From Periweissella beninensis (lineage in GTDB: Bacteria; Bacillota; Bacilli; Lactobacillales; Lactobacillaceae), in the NCBI RefSeq assembly GCF_016908275.1, contig NZ_JAFBDN010000005.1, forward strand, positions 1 to 64,000: a stretch of 64,000 nt of DNA, read 5' to 3'. Below the pieces are notes generated by a model. It did no database searches, was not told where the DNA came from, and was given only the letters and a program-made list of their open reading frames with translations. Positions within the stretch are counted from its first letter, which is position 1. Each line of letters begins with the position of its first letter. Of the stretch, positions 52,637 to 62,038 are shown in pieces. The position numbers and the translations under genes are program-made.

Positions 52637-54046
52637 ATGGATGTCTTTAGAAGAAAACAAGTTGCAGATTTACTGAAAGAAACATCACCATTGAAACGAA
52701 CATTGCGGACATGGGATTTAATCTTTTTAGGAATTGGAGCCATTATTGGAACTGGGATATTTGTTTTAACAGGTAAGGGTGCGTTAACTGCTGGACCAGC
52801 ATTATCAATTTCATTTTTAATTGCTGCGATTTGTTGTGGTTTTGCAGGGTTATGTTATGCAGAATTTGCTTCATTAGCACCTGTTTCTGGTTCAGCATAT
52901 ACATATTCGTATATTGCATTTGGTGAAATTATTGCATTTATCATTGGTTGGGATCTGATTTTAGAGTATGCACTAGGGGCAGCAACTGTATCAGTTGGTT
53001 GGTCGGGCTACTTAGTAAGTTTATTAGCTGATTTTGGCATTCATATTCCGACCGTTTTAACCGCTGCGGCTGGAACGACACCAGGAGTTAGCACGTATTT
53101 TAATTTACCGGCATTTTTAATTGTCTTAGCAATTACGTGGCTAATTTCAGTTGGAATTAACCAAACTAAAAGAGTTAATGATACCATGGTAATTATCAAG
53201 TTAATTGTAATTGTGCTATTTATTATTTGTACCATTTGGTTTATTAAACCTAGCAATTGGCACCCCTTTAGCCCATATGGTAGTTATTCGTTCCATAATG
53301 GGACTGCGGCAGGCGTTATTCCAGCGGCATCAGTAGTCTTCTTTTCATTTATTGGTTTTGATTCAGTATCTTCGAGTGCGGAAGAAACGATTAATCCAAG
53401 TAAAACATTACCACGTGGAATTTTATTATCACTATTAATTTCGACGCTTCTTTATATCATCATGACTTTAATTATGACTGGAGTTGTTAAATATACGGTC
53501 TTTACTAAGTATTTAAATGCACCAATTTTAGCTGTTCTGCACGAAACTGGTCAAACATGGTTATCGATTATTGTTAGTGTTGGGGCCATCTTGGGGATGA
53601 CGACTGTTATTTTGGTTCAATTATATGGTCAATCAAGGATTAGTTACTCAATGGCGCGTGATGGGCTTTTTCCTGAATTTTTCGGGCATATCAACAAAAA
53701 ATATCAAACACCTTTTAAGGGTACTTGGTTTTTTGGAACTTTAGCAGCATTAGCAGGGGGCTTTATTAATTTAAATATTTTATCGGAACTAGTAAATGTG
53801 GGAACCTTAACGGCATTTATTCTAGTATCGGCTGGTGTTTTGGTGATGCGGTATCGTCAGCCTGATTTACACCGAGGGTTTAAAGCCCCTGGACTACCAG
53901 TAACGCCAATAATTGCCATTCTTTTCTGTATTATGTTAATTTTAGGGCTAAACTGGGAAACTTGGGTTCGTTTTATTATTTGGTTTACTTTTGGTTTGTT
54001 AATTTATTTTGGGTATTCTAAAAGACATTCAAAACTTAATCAGTGA
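52637..54046 (+). CDS. APC family amino acid permease (CAT/YfnA type)
   Basis: About 469 residues with 12 spans. N-terminal LIFLGIGAIIGTGIFVLTGK is the APC substrate-binding helix, then GFAGLCYAEFASLAPVSGSAYTYSYI, FFSFIGFDSVSSSAEETINP and the short cytosolic loop RDGLFPEFFGHINKKYQTP. These are typical of cationic amino acid transporter-like permeases (YfnA, YhdG). AAAGGAG at 52624-52629 selects ATG 52637 over ATG 52631. The amino acid transported is not certain. Confidence 0.9.
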   Translation: MDVFRRKQVADLLKETSPLKRTLRTWDLIFLGIGAIIGTGIFVLTGKGALTAGPALSISFLIAAICCGFAGLCYAEFASLAPVSGSAYTYSYIAFGEIIAFIIGWDLILEYALGAATVSVGWSGYLVSLLADFGIHIPTVLTAAAGTTPGVSTYFNLPAFLIVLAITWLISVGINQTKRVNDTMVIIKLIVIVLFIICTIWFIKPSNWHPFSPYGSYSFHNGTAAGVIPAASVVFFSFIGFDSVSSSAEETINPSKTLPRGILLSLLISTLLYIIMTLIMTGVVKYTVFTKYLNAPILAVLHETGQTWLSIIVSVGAILGMTTVILVQLYGQSRISYSMARDGLFPEFFGHINKKYQTPFKGTWFFGTLAALAGGFINLNILSELVNVGTLTAFILVSAGVLVMRYRQPDLHRGFKAPGLPVTPIIAILFCIMLILGLNWETWVRFIIWFTFGLLIYFGYSKRHSKLNQ

Positions 54047-54167
54047 TAAGGAATCAAGGATATTTGCAAGGGATGTGATAATCCTAACTGACTTTGGCTT
54101 AGGTAGGAAACTTAACGCGATAGTGTCAAAGAAATTAGGTAGTTGATAGTACTAAAAAGGACCTACA

Positions 54168-54218
54168 TGAGAGGCCCCCCAATGTTGAAGGTTAGTTCAA
54201 TATTGGGGGGCCTCTCAT
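54168..54218. terminator. Bidirectional terminator between permease and CorA genes
   Basis: A 22-bp stem including GAGAGGCCCCCCAAT and its complement, with A/T-rich flanks on both sides. GC content in the stem is far above the surroundings. Confidence 0.88.
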
Positions 54219-55139
54219 TTATTTTTTAAAGAAACCTGCTCGCCAAAGTAAATACGTAACAATTAACATACCAATTAAAGTAAAGAGGATGGTTAACTGC
54301 CAACCATATTTAGCGTTCATAAACGGTAAGGCGACATTTTCACCGTAAAAACCGGAAATAATTGTGGGAACAGTTAAAAGAATTGAGTAAACTGTTAATA
54401 ATTTCATGGTTTGGTTTAAATTGTCATTAACGAGGTTCGCGTAAGAATGGGATAACGAATCTGTGACTTCCTGGGCTAATTCAGCCATGTCAATGGCTTG
54501 GGTCACCTCTACTAATACATCTTCTAAATGTTCAAGTTGGAGATTAGTAAAGACATTAGCACTACGGCGTTGTAAATCTTGTAGCAGAAATTTGTTAGAG
54601 CGTAGTGAATTTAAATAGTACACTAATGATGTTTCTAGTTGTAATAAATCGTTGGTTTGTTTTTTAAATGACTTGCTCGCGCGTAACTCATCTGTTAATT
54701 CACGTCGACGCCGATTAATACCAATAATTGCGGTTACATAGTCACTATTTAAAGAGTACAAACCATTAAGAATAATATCGATTGGCGTTAATGAAGTATG
54801 TGTTGGTAATAATTGGTGATTATTAGGGGCTAATAGCGTTTGATTAGTGAATTGGGTGGCCGGTCTGACGAACACAAATAGGGCATTGTTTGTAAACAAA
54901 ATACCAACTGGCTCTGTTGCTTCTAGGTTTGAGTCAGGTGTTACAACATCAAAAATCATCAATGTTAAATTATGATCATAATCATACTCCATACGCGCAC
55001 TTTCATTTGGATCAGTAGCATAGTAGATTAATTCATCAGAAATATTGTGCTGATCATGTAATATTTTGCGTTCAGCAAGCGAAAGATCAGTTACCTCATA
55101 CCAAGCAAAGTTTTTATTAAAATGATGCTGTTTAATCAT
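54219..55139 (-). CDS. CorA-like divalent cation transporter
   Basis: A 306-residue protein with a cytosolic alpha/beta domain followed by a long helix (about 140-245, SLVYYLNSLRSNKFLLQDLQ) and two C-terminal membrane spans, the CorA plan. In the first span the pore signature YGMN reads YGENVALPF, with Glu for Met. The proton-sensing or ion-selectivity result is unclear. Mg, Co or Ni transport is possible. Single gene with its own leader. Confidence 0.88.
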   Translation of the reverse strand: MIKQHHFNKNFAWYEVTDLSLAERKILHDQHNISDELIYYATDPNESARMEYDYDHNLTLMIFDVVTPDSNLEATEPVGILFTNNALFVFVRPATQFTNQTLLAPNNHQLLPTHTSLTPIDIILNGLYSLNSDYVTAIIGINRRRRELTDELRASKSFKKQTNDLLQLETSLVYYLNSLRSNKFLLQDLQRRSANVFTNLQLEHLEDVLVEVTQAIDMAELAQEVTDSLSHSYANLVNDNLNQTMKLLTVYSILLTVPTIISGFYGENVALPFMNAKYGWQLTILFTLIGMLIVTYLLWRAGFFKK

Positions 55140-55181
55140 AATTATCCTCTTAAAATATAGTTATTACCAATAACTATAACA

Positions 55182-55841
55182 TTAGGGCCAAAGAGGGTAC
55201 ATTAAATATAATTGCACAATTAAAATAATACATAAAGCAACCCCCATATTCCAAGTTGGAATCGGCATTACTTGATAGTAAGTTCTAGGGGCCCCTTCAC
55301 TAAAGCCATGGGAAGTCATGGCTTGTGCAAGATTATTTGACCATCTTAATGACGTCAAAATGGCTTTGAAAAAAATCTGGGGTGACCAAAAATGCAACGT
55401 TACACCACGCATTTGGGCCGCAATTTTAATCGTTTTGATTTCCTGACCAATCTTAGGAATGAAATTAAAGGCGGCAAGCATACCATAAACAAATGTATTA
55501 GGAAGTTTAACATTTTGTTCTAATGCCTTTAAAATTTCATCAATGTGAGTGGTTAAGGTTAGTGTTGCACCAAGCCATACATAGGCAAAAATACGGCTAA
55601 ACATAACCCAGGCCATATGATGGTTATCACCAGTACCATAGAAATAAATAGATGACCATGAACCAAAGGCTGGTAGCAAGGGGATGCAGGCAGTATAGAT
55701 AAAATTTTTCAAATTGATTTTTTTACCTAGTAAATAAATTAGACTACTAATGACTAAAAGACAGTTTAAGCTAATAGATTTTGTAAATGAGATTTCTAAA
55801 CTAAGTAATAGGACGATGCCTAATTTTACACTAGCATTCAT
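55182..55841 (-). CDS. ykoC: ECF transporter transmembrane component T (YkoC-like)
   Basis: A 219-residue protein with about five spans. The EcfT coupling motif appears as KIAAQMRGVTL (A-x-x-x-R-G) followed by further helices. It starts 1 bp into the ATPase gene end (overlap at 55841), so it is the third gene of a thiamine-precursor transporter operon. It would join the ATPase to the S component. Confidence 0.9.
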   Translation of the reverse strand: MNASVKLGIVLLLSLEISFTKSISLNCLLVISSLIYLLGKKINLKNFIYTACIPLLPAFGSWSSIYFYGTGDNHHMAWVMFSRIFAYVWLGATLTLTTHIDEILKALEQNVKLPNTFVYGMLAAFNFIPKIGQEIKTIKIAAQMRGVTLHFWSPQIFFKAILTSLRWSNNLAQAMTSHGFSEGAPRTYYQVMPIPTWNMGVALCIILIVQLYLMYPLWP

Positions 55842-57250
55842 TAAAGTACCTCCTCGTAGGTAATTGACTGATGATTAAAGACAAGGTGATAGTCAAAGTA
55901 GTCAGGGATACCAGTCAGCTGATGACTAATCATCAAAACGGTTTGGTTTTGTTTGCGAGTCATTTGTTTTATTAATGACATAATCCTATCAACTGAAGCT
56001 AAATCTAGTCCAGCTAGTGGCTCGTCTAATAATAAAACAGGAGTACCAATAATCAACATAATTAATATTTGCAACTTTTTTTTCTGTCCGCCAGATAATT
56101 GATAAATAATATGATCTTGCATCTCAGCCATGTTTAAGAAAGCAAGGACTTCAGTTAGTTTAGTTTCTGACCATAATTCTGGATAATTGGCATACTTTAA
56201 ACTCAATTCAAGTTCTTCTTTGAGGGTCATTTTTAAAAATTGCATCTCAGCTTGTTGAAAAATTAAAGCTACCTGACGAGCATATTGCGGTGTTTTTATT
56301 TTCTTTATATTTTGATCTAAATAAAAAATACTACCAGTATAGGGATGTAATTTAGTTAACGCACCAAAGAGGGTTGACTTACCAACGCCATTAGGGCCAG
56401 TAAGTAAAGTCATCTTATTCTTTAACAAATTAAAATTTTCGGTTGCTAATAGTTTTGTTTGACCGGTGGTAATCTGTAGAGAAGGTGCGTTAAGGACAAT
56501 TTCAGCATTTGCAGGTGGTAGCGTAAAATTGGCCTGTAAAGTATTAAATGGCTTAAATAGTGCAGGAGCTGGTGTAATTTTTTTTACCTGATGCGCTTCA
56601 ATCGCAAAAAGATTAGGTGCTAAGTTTTGGTAGCCAGCCAGATCGTGATCACTAATAATGATTGTATGGCCGCGCTTTACTAATTCTTTAAGTTTTGTAA
56701 GTAGATCAAGGCGCGCTAACGGATCGACACTAGCAAAAGGTTCGTCTAATAAAATAATGTCACTTTGCATGGCTAAAACAACTGCTAGGGCAACTTTTTG
56801 AGCTTCCCCACCGCTGAGAGTTTTAAGTTGCCGATGCGCAAGGTGGCTAATACCAACAAAGGCAAGGGCATATTGAGCCCGTTCATCAATTTCTGAGGCG
56901 GTTAATGATAGATTTTCAAGCGTGAAGATAATTTCATGAAGTGGTGTCGTCATGGCAAATTGTTCACTAGGATTTTGAAAAAGCATACCAATTTTTTTAG
57001 TTCTTTGTTGAATGGAATAAGTCGTAATTGGCTGATCATCAAGCAGAATGGTCCCAGTAACATTGCTGCCATACTCAGGGTATAAGCCCGCTAAAGCTTT
57101 TAAAAAAGTCGACTTACCTGAACCTGATGGCCCAATTAATAGGTTAAATGATGGCTCAACAAATGTTAATGAAGTATCAGTGATCACGGATATATTTTGA
57201 TGCTCAGTGGGATATTCGATTGTAAGATTTGAAAGTGCTAAGCTTGTCAT
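55841..57250 (-). CDS. ykoD: Fused double ATPase of ECF transporter (YkoD-like)
   Basis: About 469 residues with two complete ABC modules. Module 1: GPSGSGKSTFLKALAG, LSGGEAQKVALA, IILLDEPFASVD, ISDHD. Module 2 (from about 265): GPNGVGKSTLFGALTK, LSGGQKKKLQIL, VLLLDEPLAGLD, ISHQ. So both sites look active. ATG 57250 is preferred because GAGG lies before it; ATG 57262 has no ribosome site. It powers uptake of hydroxymethylpyrimidine or thiamine with YkoE and YkoC. Confidence 0.92.
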   Translation of the reverse strand: MTSLALSNLTIEYPTEHQNISVITDTSLTFVEPSFNLLIGPSGSGKSTFLKALAGLYPEYGSNVTGTILLDDQPITTYSIQQRTKKIGMLFQNPSEQFAMTTPLHEIIFTLENLSLTASEIDERAQYALAFVGISHLAHRQLKTLSGGEAQKVALAVVLAMQSDIILLDEPFASVDPLARLDLLTKLKELVKRGHTIIISDHDLAGYQNLAPNLFAIEAHQVKKITPAPALFKPFNTLQANFTLPPANAEIVLNAPSLQITTGQTKLLATENFNLLKNKMTLLTGPNGVGKSTLFGALTKLHPYTGSIFYLDQNIKKIKTPQYARQVALIFQQAEMQFLKMTLKEELELSLKYANYPELWSETKLTEVLAFLNMAEMQDHIIYQLSGGQKKKLQILIMLIIGTPVLLLDEPLAGLDLASVDRIMSLIKQMTRKQNQTVLMISHQLTGIPDYFDYHLVFNHQSITYEEVL

Positions 57251-57371
57251 AAAATGCCTCATGTTTTTTTGCGAATATTCAAATTATAGTTAGTTAATAG
57301 TAGCTAAAAAGGCATGGTTATTGCGAAATTAACCATGTCTTTTTTAGATAAAAAGTAAAGTTAAGCATAAT

Positions 57372-57929
57372 TTACTTTAAAATACCAGCTTTATTAATTA
57401 GGTGGGTAATTGCATCAACAAGAATGCCACAAAAGAAGCCAATTGAAATAAAGCGAATGATTAATAGTGTTAGTAACATACCTAAATGATAGCTACCATA
57501 ACCATTTGCATACAAATCCCAAGCAAATGTAACAATAGTAGAGGTTAAAGTTGATAAAAATAAACCAAAGCGATTCCAGGCCTTGTAACCAGTGAATGCA
57601 AATCCTAGTTCAGAACCAATACCTTGAATAATACCAGAAAGAATCGTTGAAGCCCCCCATTGTGAACCAATCGCCATCTCGGCAACCGCAGCAAAAACTT
57701 CGCCTAATGTTGTTGCACCTGCTTTGCGGAGTAAAAAGCCAGCCATTGGACCAGCCATTAGCCAAGCGCCAATCGTTATGTCATTAGCAAAGGGTTTTAG
57801 TGGAGTTGCAGCAATTGCATTATAGACAAATGCCCAAGCCCAAAAAATGAAACCAAAGAAGATCCCGATTAACGTGAGTAAGATGACGTCACGTAAGCGC
57901 CATCCCCCTGGTTTTGATGTTGTTTGCAT
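57372..57929 (-). CDS. ykoE: ECF transporter S component for thiamine precursor (YkoE family)
   Basis: A 185-residue membrane protein with six spans. The start WRLRDVILLTLIGIFFGFIFWAW and segments GSQWGASTILSGIIQGIGSELGFAF fit YkoE, the substrate-binding subunit for HMP/thiamine. The gene follows a TPP riboswitch, which confirms thiamine-related control. GGAGGC precedes the start on the minus strand. A 109-bp gap separates it from ykoD, unusual but with no terminator seen. Confidence 0.92.
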   Translation of the reverse strand: MQTTSKPGGWRLRDVILLTLIGIFFGFIFWAWAFVYNAIAATPLKPFANDITIGAWLMAGPMAGFLLRKAGATTLGEVFAAVAEMAIGSQWGASTILSGIIQGIGSELGFAFTGYKAWNRFGLFLSTLTSTIVTFAWDLYANGYGSYHLGMLLTLLIIRFISIGFFCGILVDAITHLINKAGILK

Positions 57930-57980
57930 ATTTAAAGCCTCCTATTATGATGTATGAATTAACAGTCAGTTTATTGGAAT

Positions 57981-58025
57981 AAAAAAGCCGCCACTTCAGT
58001 TGAATACAATTGAAGAGGACGGCTA
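57981..58025 (-). terminator. Riboswitch-controlled terminator
   Basis: On the minus strand TAGCCGTCCTCTTCA pairs with TGAAGTGGCGGCT (one internal loop) and is followed by TTTTTT. It lies between the TPP aptamer and ykoE. Confidence 0.85.
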
Positions 58026-58060
58026 GCATATTATAAATTGCTAAATAAAAAAAGTGTCGT

Positions 58061-58128
58061 ATCTCCCTTCGCTAGTATTAGCTAGATCAGGTTCAATGGG
58101 TAATATCTCAGCAAAAAGCACCCCAGAT
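58061..58128 (-). ncRNA. TPP riboswitch (THI box) upstream of ykoE
   Basis: Minus-strand sequence shows the aptamer in order: ATCTGGGGTGC (P1/P2 5' side), GCTGAGA, ACCC, TTGAACCTGATCTAG and GCGAAGGGAGAT. These are the conserved TPP aptamer parts, including the CUGAGA and ACCUGAU boxes. With the terminator downstream, high thiamine diphosphate should stop ykoEDC transcription. Confidence 0.95.
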
Positions 58129-58279
58129 AACTTGGCTATTATTTCTAATGTATGATAGCAATATTGCTACAAAGTCAGTATAAACTAAAAAGTTATTTTT
58201 GTATAGAAATTTTTTTTATTATTAACTTTTTAAAAGTATGCTAAAATTTATAAGAATAATGAAAGAGATGGCGTTTTTA

Positions 58280-59182
58280 ATGAATGAGTGGATATATAAA
58301 GTTGTACTACCAAAGAACCAAGCAGCAATATCAATTAAAAATCAATTAATTGCTTGGTATATACCGCGGCGCTTACGCGGCAGTTTACGTATGCGTAAAG
58401 CGATTCGCTTAAATGGTATTAATCAACCGGTATCAACAATTTTACAGCCCAATGATCAATTGGAACTTTTATTCATAGAAAGTGATTTTAAAGTACCTAT
58501 ATCTAACTATGTTATTGATAATGCCGTTAAAGTAGATGTTTTGTATGAAAATAACGATTTATTAGTAATTAATAAACCAGCCGGGTATAAAACACATCCT
58601 AATTTTACTGGTGAAACAGGGACAGTGATGAATTTTGTTGCCGCTTATTTAGCCCATAAACAGCAGGTACCCTACATGGTTCATCGGCTAGATTTGCCGA
58701 CCTCGGGAGCCTTAATTGTGGCTAAAAATCCGATTGTTGTTCCAATTTTGAATCAAATGATTGCGGCTAAAATTATTGAAAGAACATACCTGGCATGGGT
58801 TAATGGGGTGGTTCGGGCCCCTAGCGGAGTATTAAGCCAACCAATTGGTCATGATCCAGCTGATCAAAGAAAACGTAAAGTGAATGGCGTTGATGCCCAA
58901 CCAGCTATTACCTATTGGTATCAGGTGCAACAAACATATCAAAAAACCTTATTACGGTTGCAATTAGCAACGGGACGGACCCATCAATTACGAGTCCATT
59001 TACAAAATTGGGGTCATCCAATTATCGGCGATCCACTATATGAAAAAACCCTTAGTTATCAAAGAATGCTGTTGCATAGTGTAACAGTTAAACTTTATAT
59101 ACCATTTTCAAACAATCTACAATTTGTTAGCGCACCATTACCACACGACTTTCCAATAAATATATCGGTTAAACTGGAGTGA
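58280..59182 (+). CDS. rluD: RluA family pseudouridine synthase
   Basis: About 300 residues. An S4-like N-terminal segment (LRMRKAIRLNGI) is followed by the catalytic domain: LLVINKPAGYKTHPN, VHRLDLPTSGALIVAKN with the catalytic Asp in RLD, and LATGRTHQLRVHL. It makes pseudouridines in 23S rRNA or tRNA; the exact site is not predictable and the RluD label is by closest family only. ATG 58280 (GAGATGG upstream) is preferred; longer in-frame starts at 58238 and 58259 lie over the probable promoter. It is 3 bp from trxA. Confidence 0.85.
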   Translation: MNEWIYKVVLPKNQAAISIKNQLIAWYIPRRLRGSLRMRKAIRLNGINQPVSTILQPNDQLELLFIESDFKVPISNYVIDNAVKVDVLYENNDLLVINKPAGYKTHPNFTGETGTVMNFVAAYLAHKQQVPYMVHRLDLPTSGALIVAKNPIVVPILNQMIAAKIIERTYLAWVNGVVRAPSGVLSQPIGHDPADQRKRKVNGVDAQPAITYWYQVQQTYQKTLLRLQLATGRTHQLRVHLQNWGHPIIGDPLYEKTLSYQRMLLHSVTVKLYIPFSNNLQFVSAPLPHDFPINISVKLE

Positions 59183-59185
59183 ATC

Positions 59186-59509
59186 ATGAAAATTATTAAT
59201 GATACAAATTTAAATTCAAGCGTTGCAGAGGGGTTGACTCTAGTTGATTTTTGGGCTGATTGGTGTGCACCATGTAAAATGATGAATCCGATTTTAGAAC
59301 AATTAGCAAAAGACTATGATGGACAAATTAATTTTGGTAAAATTGATGTTGAGAAATATCCACATTTGGCAGAAAATTATAAAGTAATGAGTATTCCATC
59401 ACTTGTGTTATTTAAAGATGGTCACGCTTTGGAAAAGGTGTCAGGTGTATATCCAAAAGGCAAACTGACACAATATCTAAATAAAAAATTGGCTGAGTAT
59501 CAAAATTAA
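59186..59509 (+). CDS. trxA: Thioredoxin
   Basis: A 107-residue single-domain thioredoxin: VDFWADWCAPCKMMNP with the redox pair CAPC (in place of the commoner CGPC), FGKIDVEKYPHLA and the cis-Pro loop VMSIPSLVLFKDG. CAPC should raise or lower its potential compared with CGPC. It is coupled to the pseudouridine synthase gene by GGAGTGAATC. Confidence 0.94.
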   Translation: MKIINDTNLNSSVAEGLTLVDFWADWCAPCKMMNPILEQLAKDYDGQINFGKIDVEKYPHLAENYKVMSIPSLVLFKDGHALEKVSGVYPKGKLTQYLNKKLAEYQN

Positions 59510-59604
59510 AATAATAAATAATATTTTAAGCTTATTTGCATGTAAATGATGTGTTACAATTATAGTGCTGTTTTTAATAACGAAATGGAGTTTTTTACTG
59601 AAAA

Positions 59605-60387
59605 ATGAAGGAACAAAAGAATGAACCGAGATGGTTCACGGTTATGAAGGTTACAGCCCCATTAATGCTTAGCTATTTACCTATTGGAATTGCGGCGGGG
59701 ATCTTATTAAAATCCGGTGGTTTTGCTATTTGGATGATTGTTTTATTATCAATTGCTGTTTTTTCAGGGGGCGCTCAGTTCATGATTGCATCAATGCTCA
59801 TGACATCTACCCCCGTATGGACAATAACGATAATGCTATTTTTCCTAGAATTACGGTATGTGCTCTTAGGTACGAGTTTGTCGAAATACTTAAAGAAAGC
59901 AAAGCAACCATTTATTTTACAGTTTTCGGCATCAATGAATGATGAAAACTATGCGGTGAATTATTTGAAATTCTCAACCGATAAATATTGGACACCAAAA
60001 GATGCCCTCGGTGTTGAGTACTATTCCTTAGCTGCATGGACAATTGGTAATATTATTGGTGGTATATTAGGTTCAACAATTACAATTGACTTACCGATTG
60101 TGCATTTTGCATTAACTGCAATGTTTTTATACATGGTGACAATGCAAATTAAGCGCAGAATTTTATTCTTCCCAGTTATTATTTCAGCAATTTTATCAAT
60201 TACGATAGTAGTTGCCTTAAAGAGTACGTTGGGCTTGATTATTGCAACCCTTTTAGCTGCCACAGCCGGCTACATGTTAGAAAAAAGTATCAAAAAACGT
60301 AATGTTAAAAGCCCGATGTTATCAAAAATTAAAGGGCCTAAAAATACACATGAGAAATTACATTCTGTAAAGAACGTTAAGGACTAA
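59605..60387 (+). CDS. azlC: Branched-chain amino acid exporter subunit AzlC
   Basis: A 260-residue membrane protein with six or seven spans: LMLSYLPIGIAAGILL, SIAVFSGGAQFMIASML (conserved AQF), FFLELRYVLLGTSLS and FALTAMFLYMVTMQI. AzlC with AzlD exports branched-chain amino acids and analogues. The 5' ribosome site is weak (GGAG is 14 bp before ATG 59605). It precedes azlD by 16 bp. Confidence 0.92.
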   Translation: MKEQKNEPRWFTVMKVTAPLMLSYLPIGIAAGILLKSGGFAIWMIVLLSIAVFSGGAQFMIASMLMTSTPVWTITIMLFFLELRYVLLGTSLSKYLKKAKQPFILQFSASMNDENYAVNYLKFSTDKYWTPKDALGVEYYSLAAWTIGNIIGGILGSTITIDLPIVHFALTAMFLYMVTMQIKRRILFFPVIISAILSITIVVALKSTLGLIIATLLAATAGYMLEKSIKKRNVKSPMLSKIKGPKNTHEKLHSVKNVKD

Positions 60388-60403
60388 TTGAGGAATTTTT
60401 AAA

Positions 60404-60748
60404 ATGGATACAGAGTTAAAACGGCATTTAATGATAGTTGGTTTTGGGGCAATTGCAGCGTTTATTCCGCGCTATTTTCCAATGCTATTTTTTACGACAC
60501 GAAAAGTACCAGCATGGTTTAATGAATGGATGAATTTTGTGCCAGTTTCGTTGTTTACAGCTTTAATTGCAAAAGATATTTTTGTAACTCATGATTATCA
60601 AATGACTTTTAGCAACTTTAATATGATGTTAGCAGCCATAATTGTGGTGATTGTCGCGTACTATACCCATTCAATGCTATTATCTGTTTTGTCAGGTTTA
60701 GTTAGTGTTTGGGGTTTTGCCCTGTTATTAGCAACATTTGGGCTTTAA
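60404..60748 (+). CDS. azlD: Branched-chain amino acid exporter subunit AzlD
   Basis: A 114-residue protein with three or four spans, starting with the AzlD-typical FGAIAAFIPRYFPMLFF and MNFVPVSLFTALIAKDIF. The small partner of AzlC. TGAGGAATTTTTAAA precedes ATG 60404; they form one operon. Confidence 0.92.
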   Translation: MDTELKRHLMIVGFGAIAAFIPRYFPMLFFTTRKVPAWFNEWMNFVPVSLFTALIAKDIFVTHDYQMTFSNFNMMLAAIIVVIVAYYTHSMLLSVLSGLVSVWGFALLLATFGL

Positions 60749-60822
60749 ACAGTTAGTAAGTGCTGATGGATGGCTTTTTAGCCAATAGGATGGCCGAATA
60801 CGTTTAAGTGAAAATAAATTTA

Positions 60823-60864
60823 AAAATAACTATCACTAATCGAATTTAGGGGTAGTTATTTTTT
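60823..60864 (+). terminator. Hairpin between azlD and gpmA
   Basis: AAAATAACTA and TAGTTATTTT form a 10-bp stem with a loop of about 19 bases, followed by TT. A moderate terminator for azlCD. The rest of 60749-61041 carries no gene. Confidence 0.6.
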
Positions 60865-61041
60865 GCTAGCGACAAAAATTGATGATAATTGCTTGCATAA
60901 ATTAGGTATTGGTTACTGCTAGAGATGGTAGCGTAATGCTATGTTGTTTTATTCTCTTTTTATTTTGATGTGCGTAATTGTCAAAAATTATGTATAATGA
61001 AGAAGAATAAATCTATCAAAATAAAAGAGGTAATTATCCGC

Positions 61042-61743
61042 ATGGCTAAATTAGTGTTAATTCGTCACGGTCAAAGTGAATGGAACTTAGAAAACTTGTT
61101 TACTGGTTGGGTTGATGTTAACTTATCAGAAAAAGGTGTTGAAGAAGCAAAGAATGCTGGTCGGTCATTAAAGGCTGAAGGGCTAGAATTTGATTACGCA
61201 TATACTTCAGTATTGAAGCGTGCCATCAAGACTTTGCATTTTGCATTGGAAGAATCTGACCAACTTTGGGTACCAGAAACTAAAACATGGCGTTTAAATG
61301 AACGGCACTATGGTGCATTGCAAGGCCAAAATAAAGCTGAAGCTGCTGAAAAATGGGGTGCTGATCAAGTTCATATCTGGCGTCGTTCATACGATGTGTT
61401 ACCTCCTCTTCAAGCCGCTGATGCAGAAGGTTCGATTGCTAATGATCGACGCTATGCTGATTTGGATGCACGGACTGTACCAGCTGGTGAAAACCTAAAG
61501 GTGACATTAGAACGGGTAATTCCATTTTGGCAAGACGAAGTTGCACCTAAGTTAAAAGATGGTAAAAACATTGTGATTGCGGCGCACGGAAACTCATTGC
61601 GGGCCCTAAGCAAGTATATTGAAAATATTTCAGATGATGATATTTTAAATCTTGAAATGGCTACTGGGGAACCAGTTGTGTATACATTCAATGAAGCACT
61701 AGAAGTGACTGATAAAAAGATTCTTACAAAAAATAAGGATTAA
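61042..61743 (+). CDS. gpmA: 2,3-bisphosphoglycerate-dependent phosphoglycerate mutase
   Basis: A 233-residue glycolytic mutase: [20 protein letters not shown] holds the phosphorylated His, [29 protein letters not shown] with the 3PG-binding residues, and [17 protein letters not shown]. The full length with the family insertions separates it from phosphatases. AAGAGG precedes ATG 61042; the frame upstream is not coding. A weak hairpin (AATAATAACG with CGTTATTATT, 61743-61773) follows. Confidence 0.96.
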   Translation: MAKLVLIRHGQSEWNLENLFTGWVDVNLSEKGVEEAKNAGRSLKAEGLEFDYAYTSVLKRAIKTLHFALEESDQLWVPETKTWRLNERHYGALQGQNKAEAAEKWGADQVHIWRRSYDVLPPLQAADAEGSIANDRRYADLDARTVPAGENLKVTLERVIPFWQDEVAPKLKDGKNIVIAAHGNSLRALSKYIENISDDDILNLEMATGEPVVYTFNEALEVTDKKILTKNKD

Positions 61744-62038
61744 TAATAACGTAACAATAATGCGTTATTATTAATTGAGCCATAGTTAATTTATAGCTAG
61801 CCAAGGTAATTTATTGGGTAGAATTATAGATTGATTATGGCTTTTTATGTCATATTGAGTTATTTTAGGGCCCTTTTATTCATATTATGTGAATAAAAAA
61901 ATAATAAAAATGTTATTAAATCAAAGTAGTTACTTAAAAAAAAGTAAAATTGTGATAAATTGAGCTTTATTTTTTTGATAAAGTGGCATACAATTAAGCG
62001 TGTTAAGAAAAATACTTAAATAATGTGAGGAATTTAAA
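61744..62038. other. Intergenic region upstream of the alcohol dehydrogenase
   Basis: Very AT-rich. TACAAT at 61989-61994 is the likely -10 box of the dehydrogenase gene; no good -35 box is seen, so an activator may be needed. No gene is present. Confidence 0.4.
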
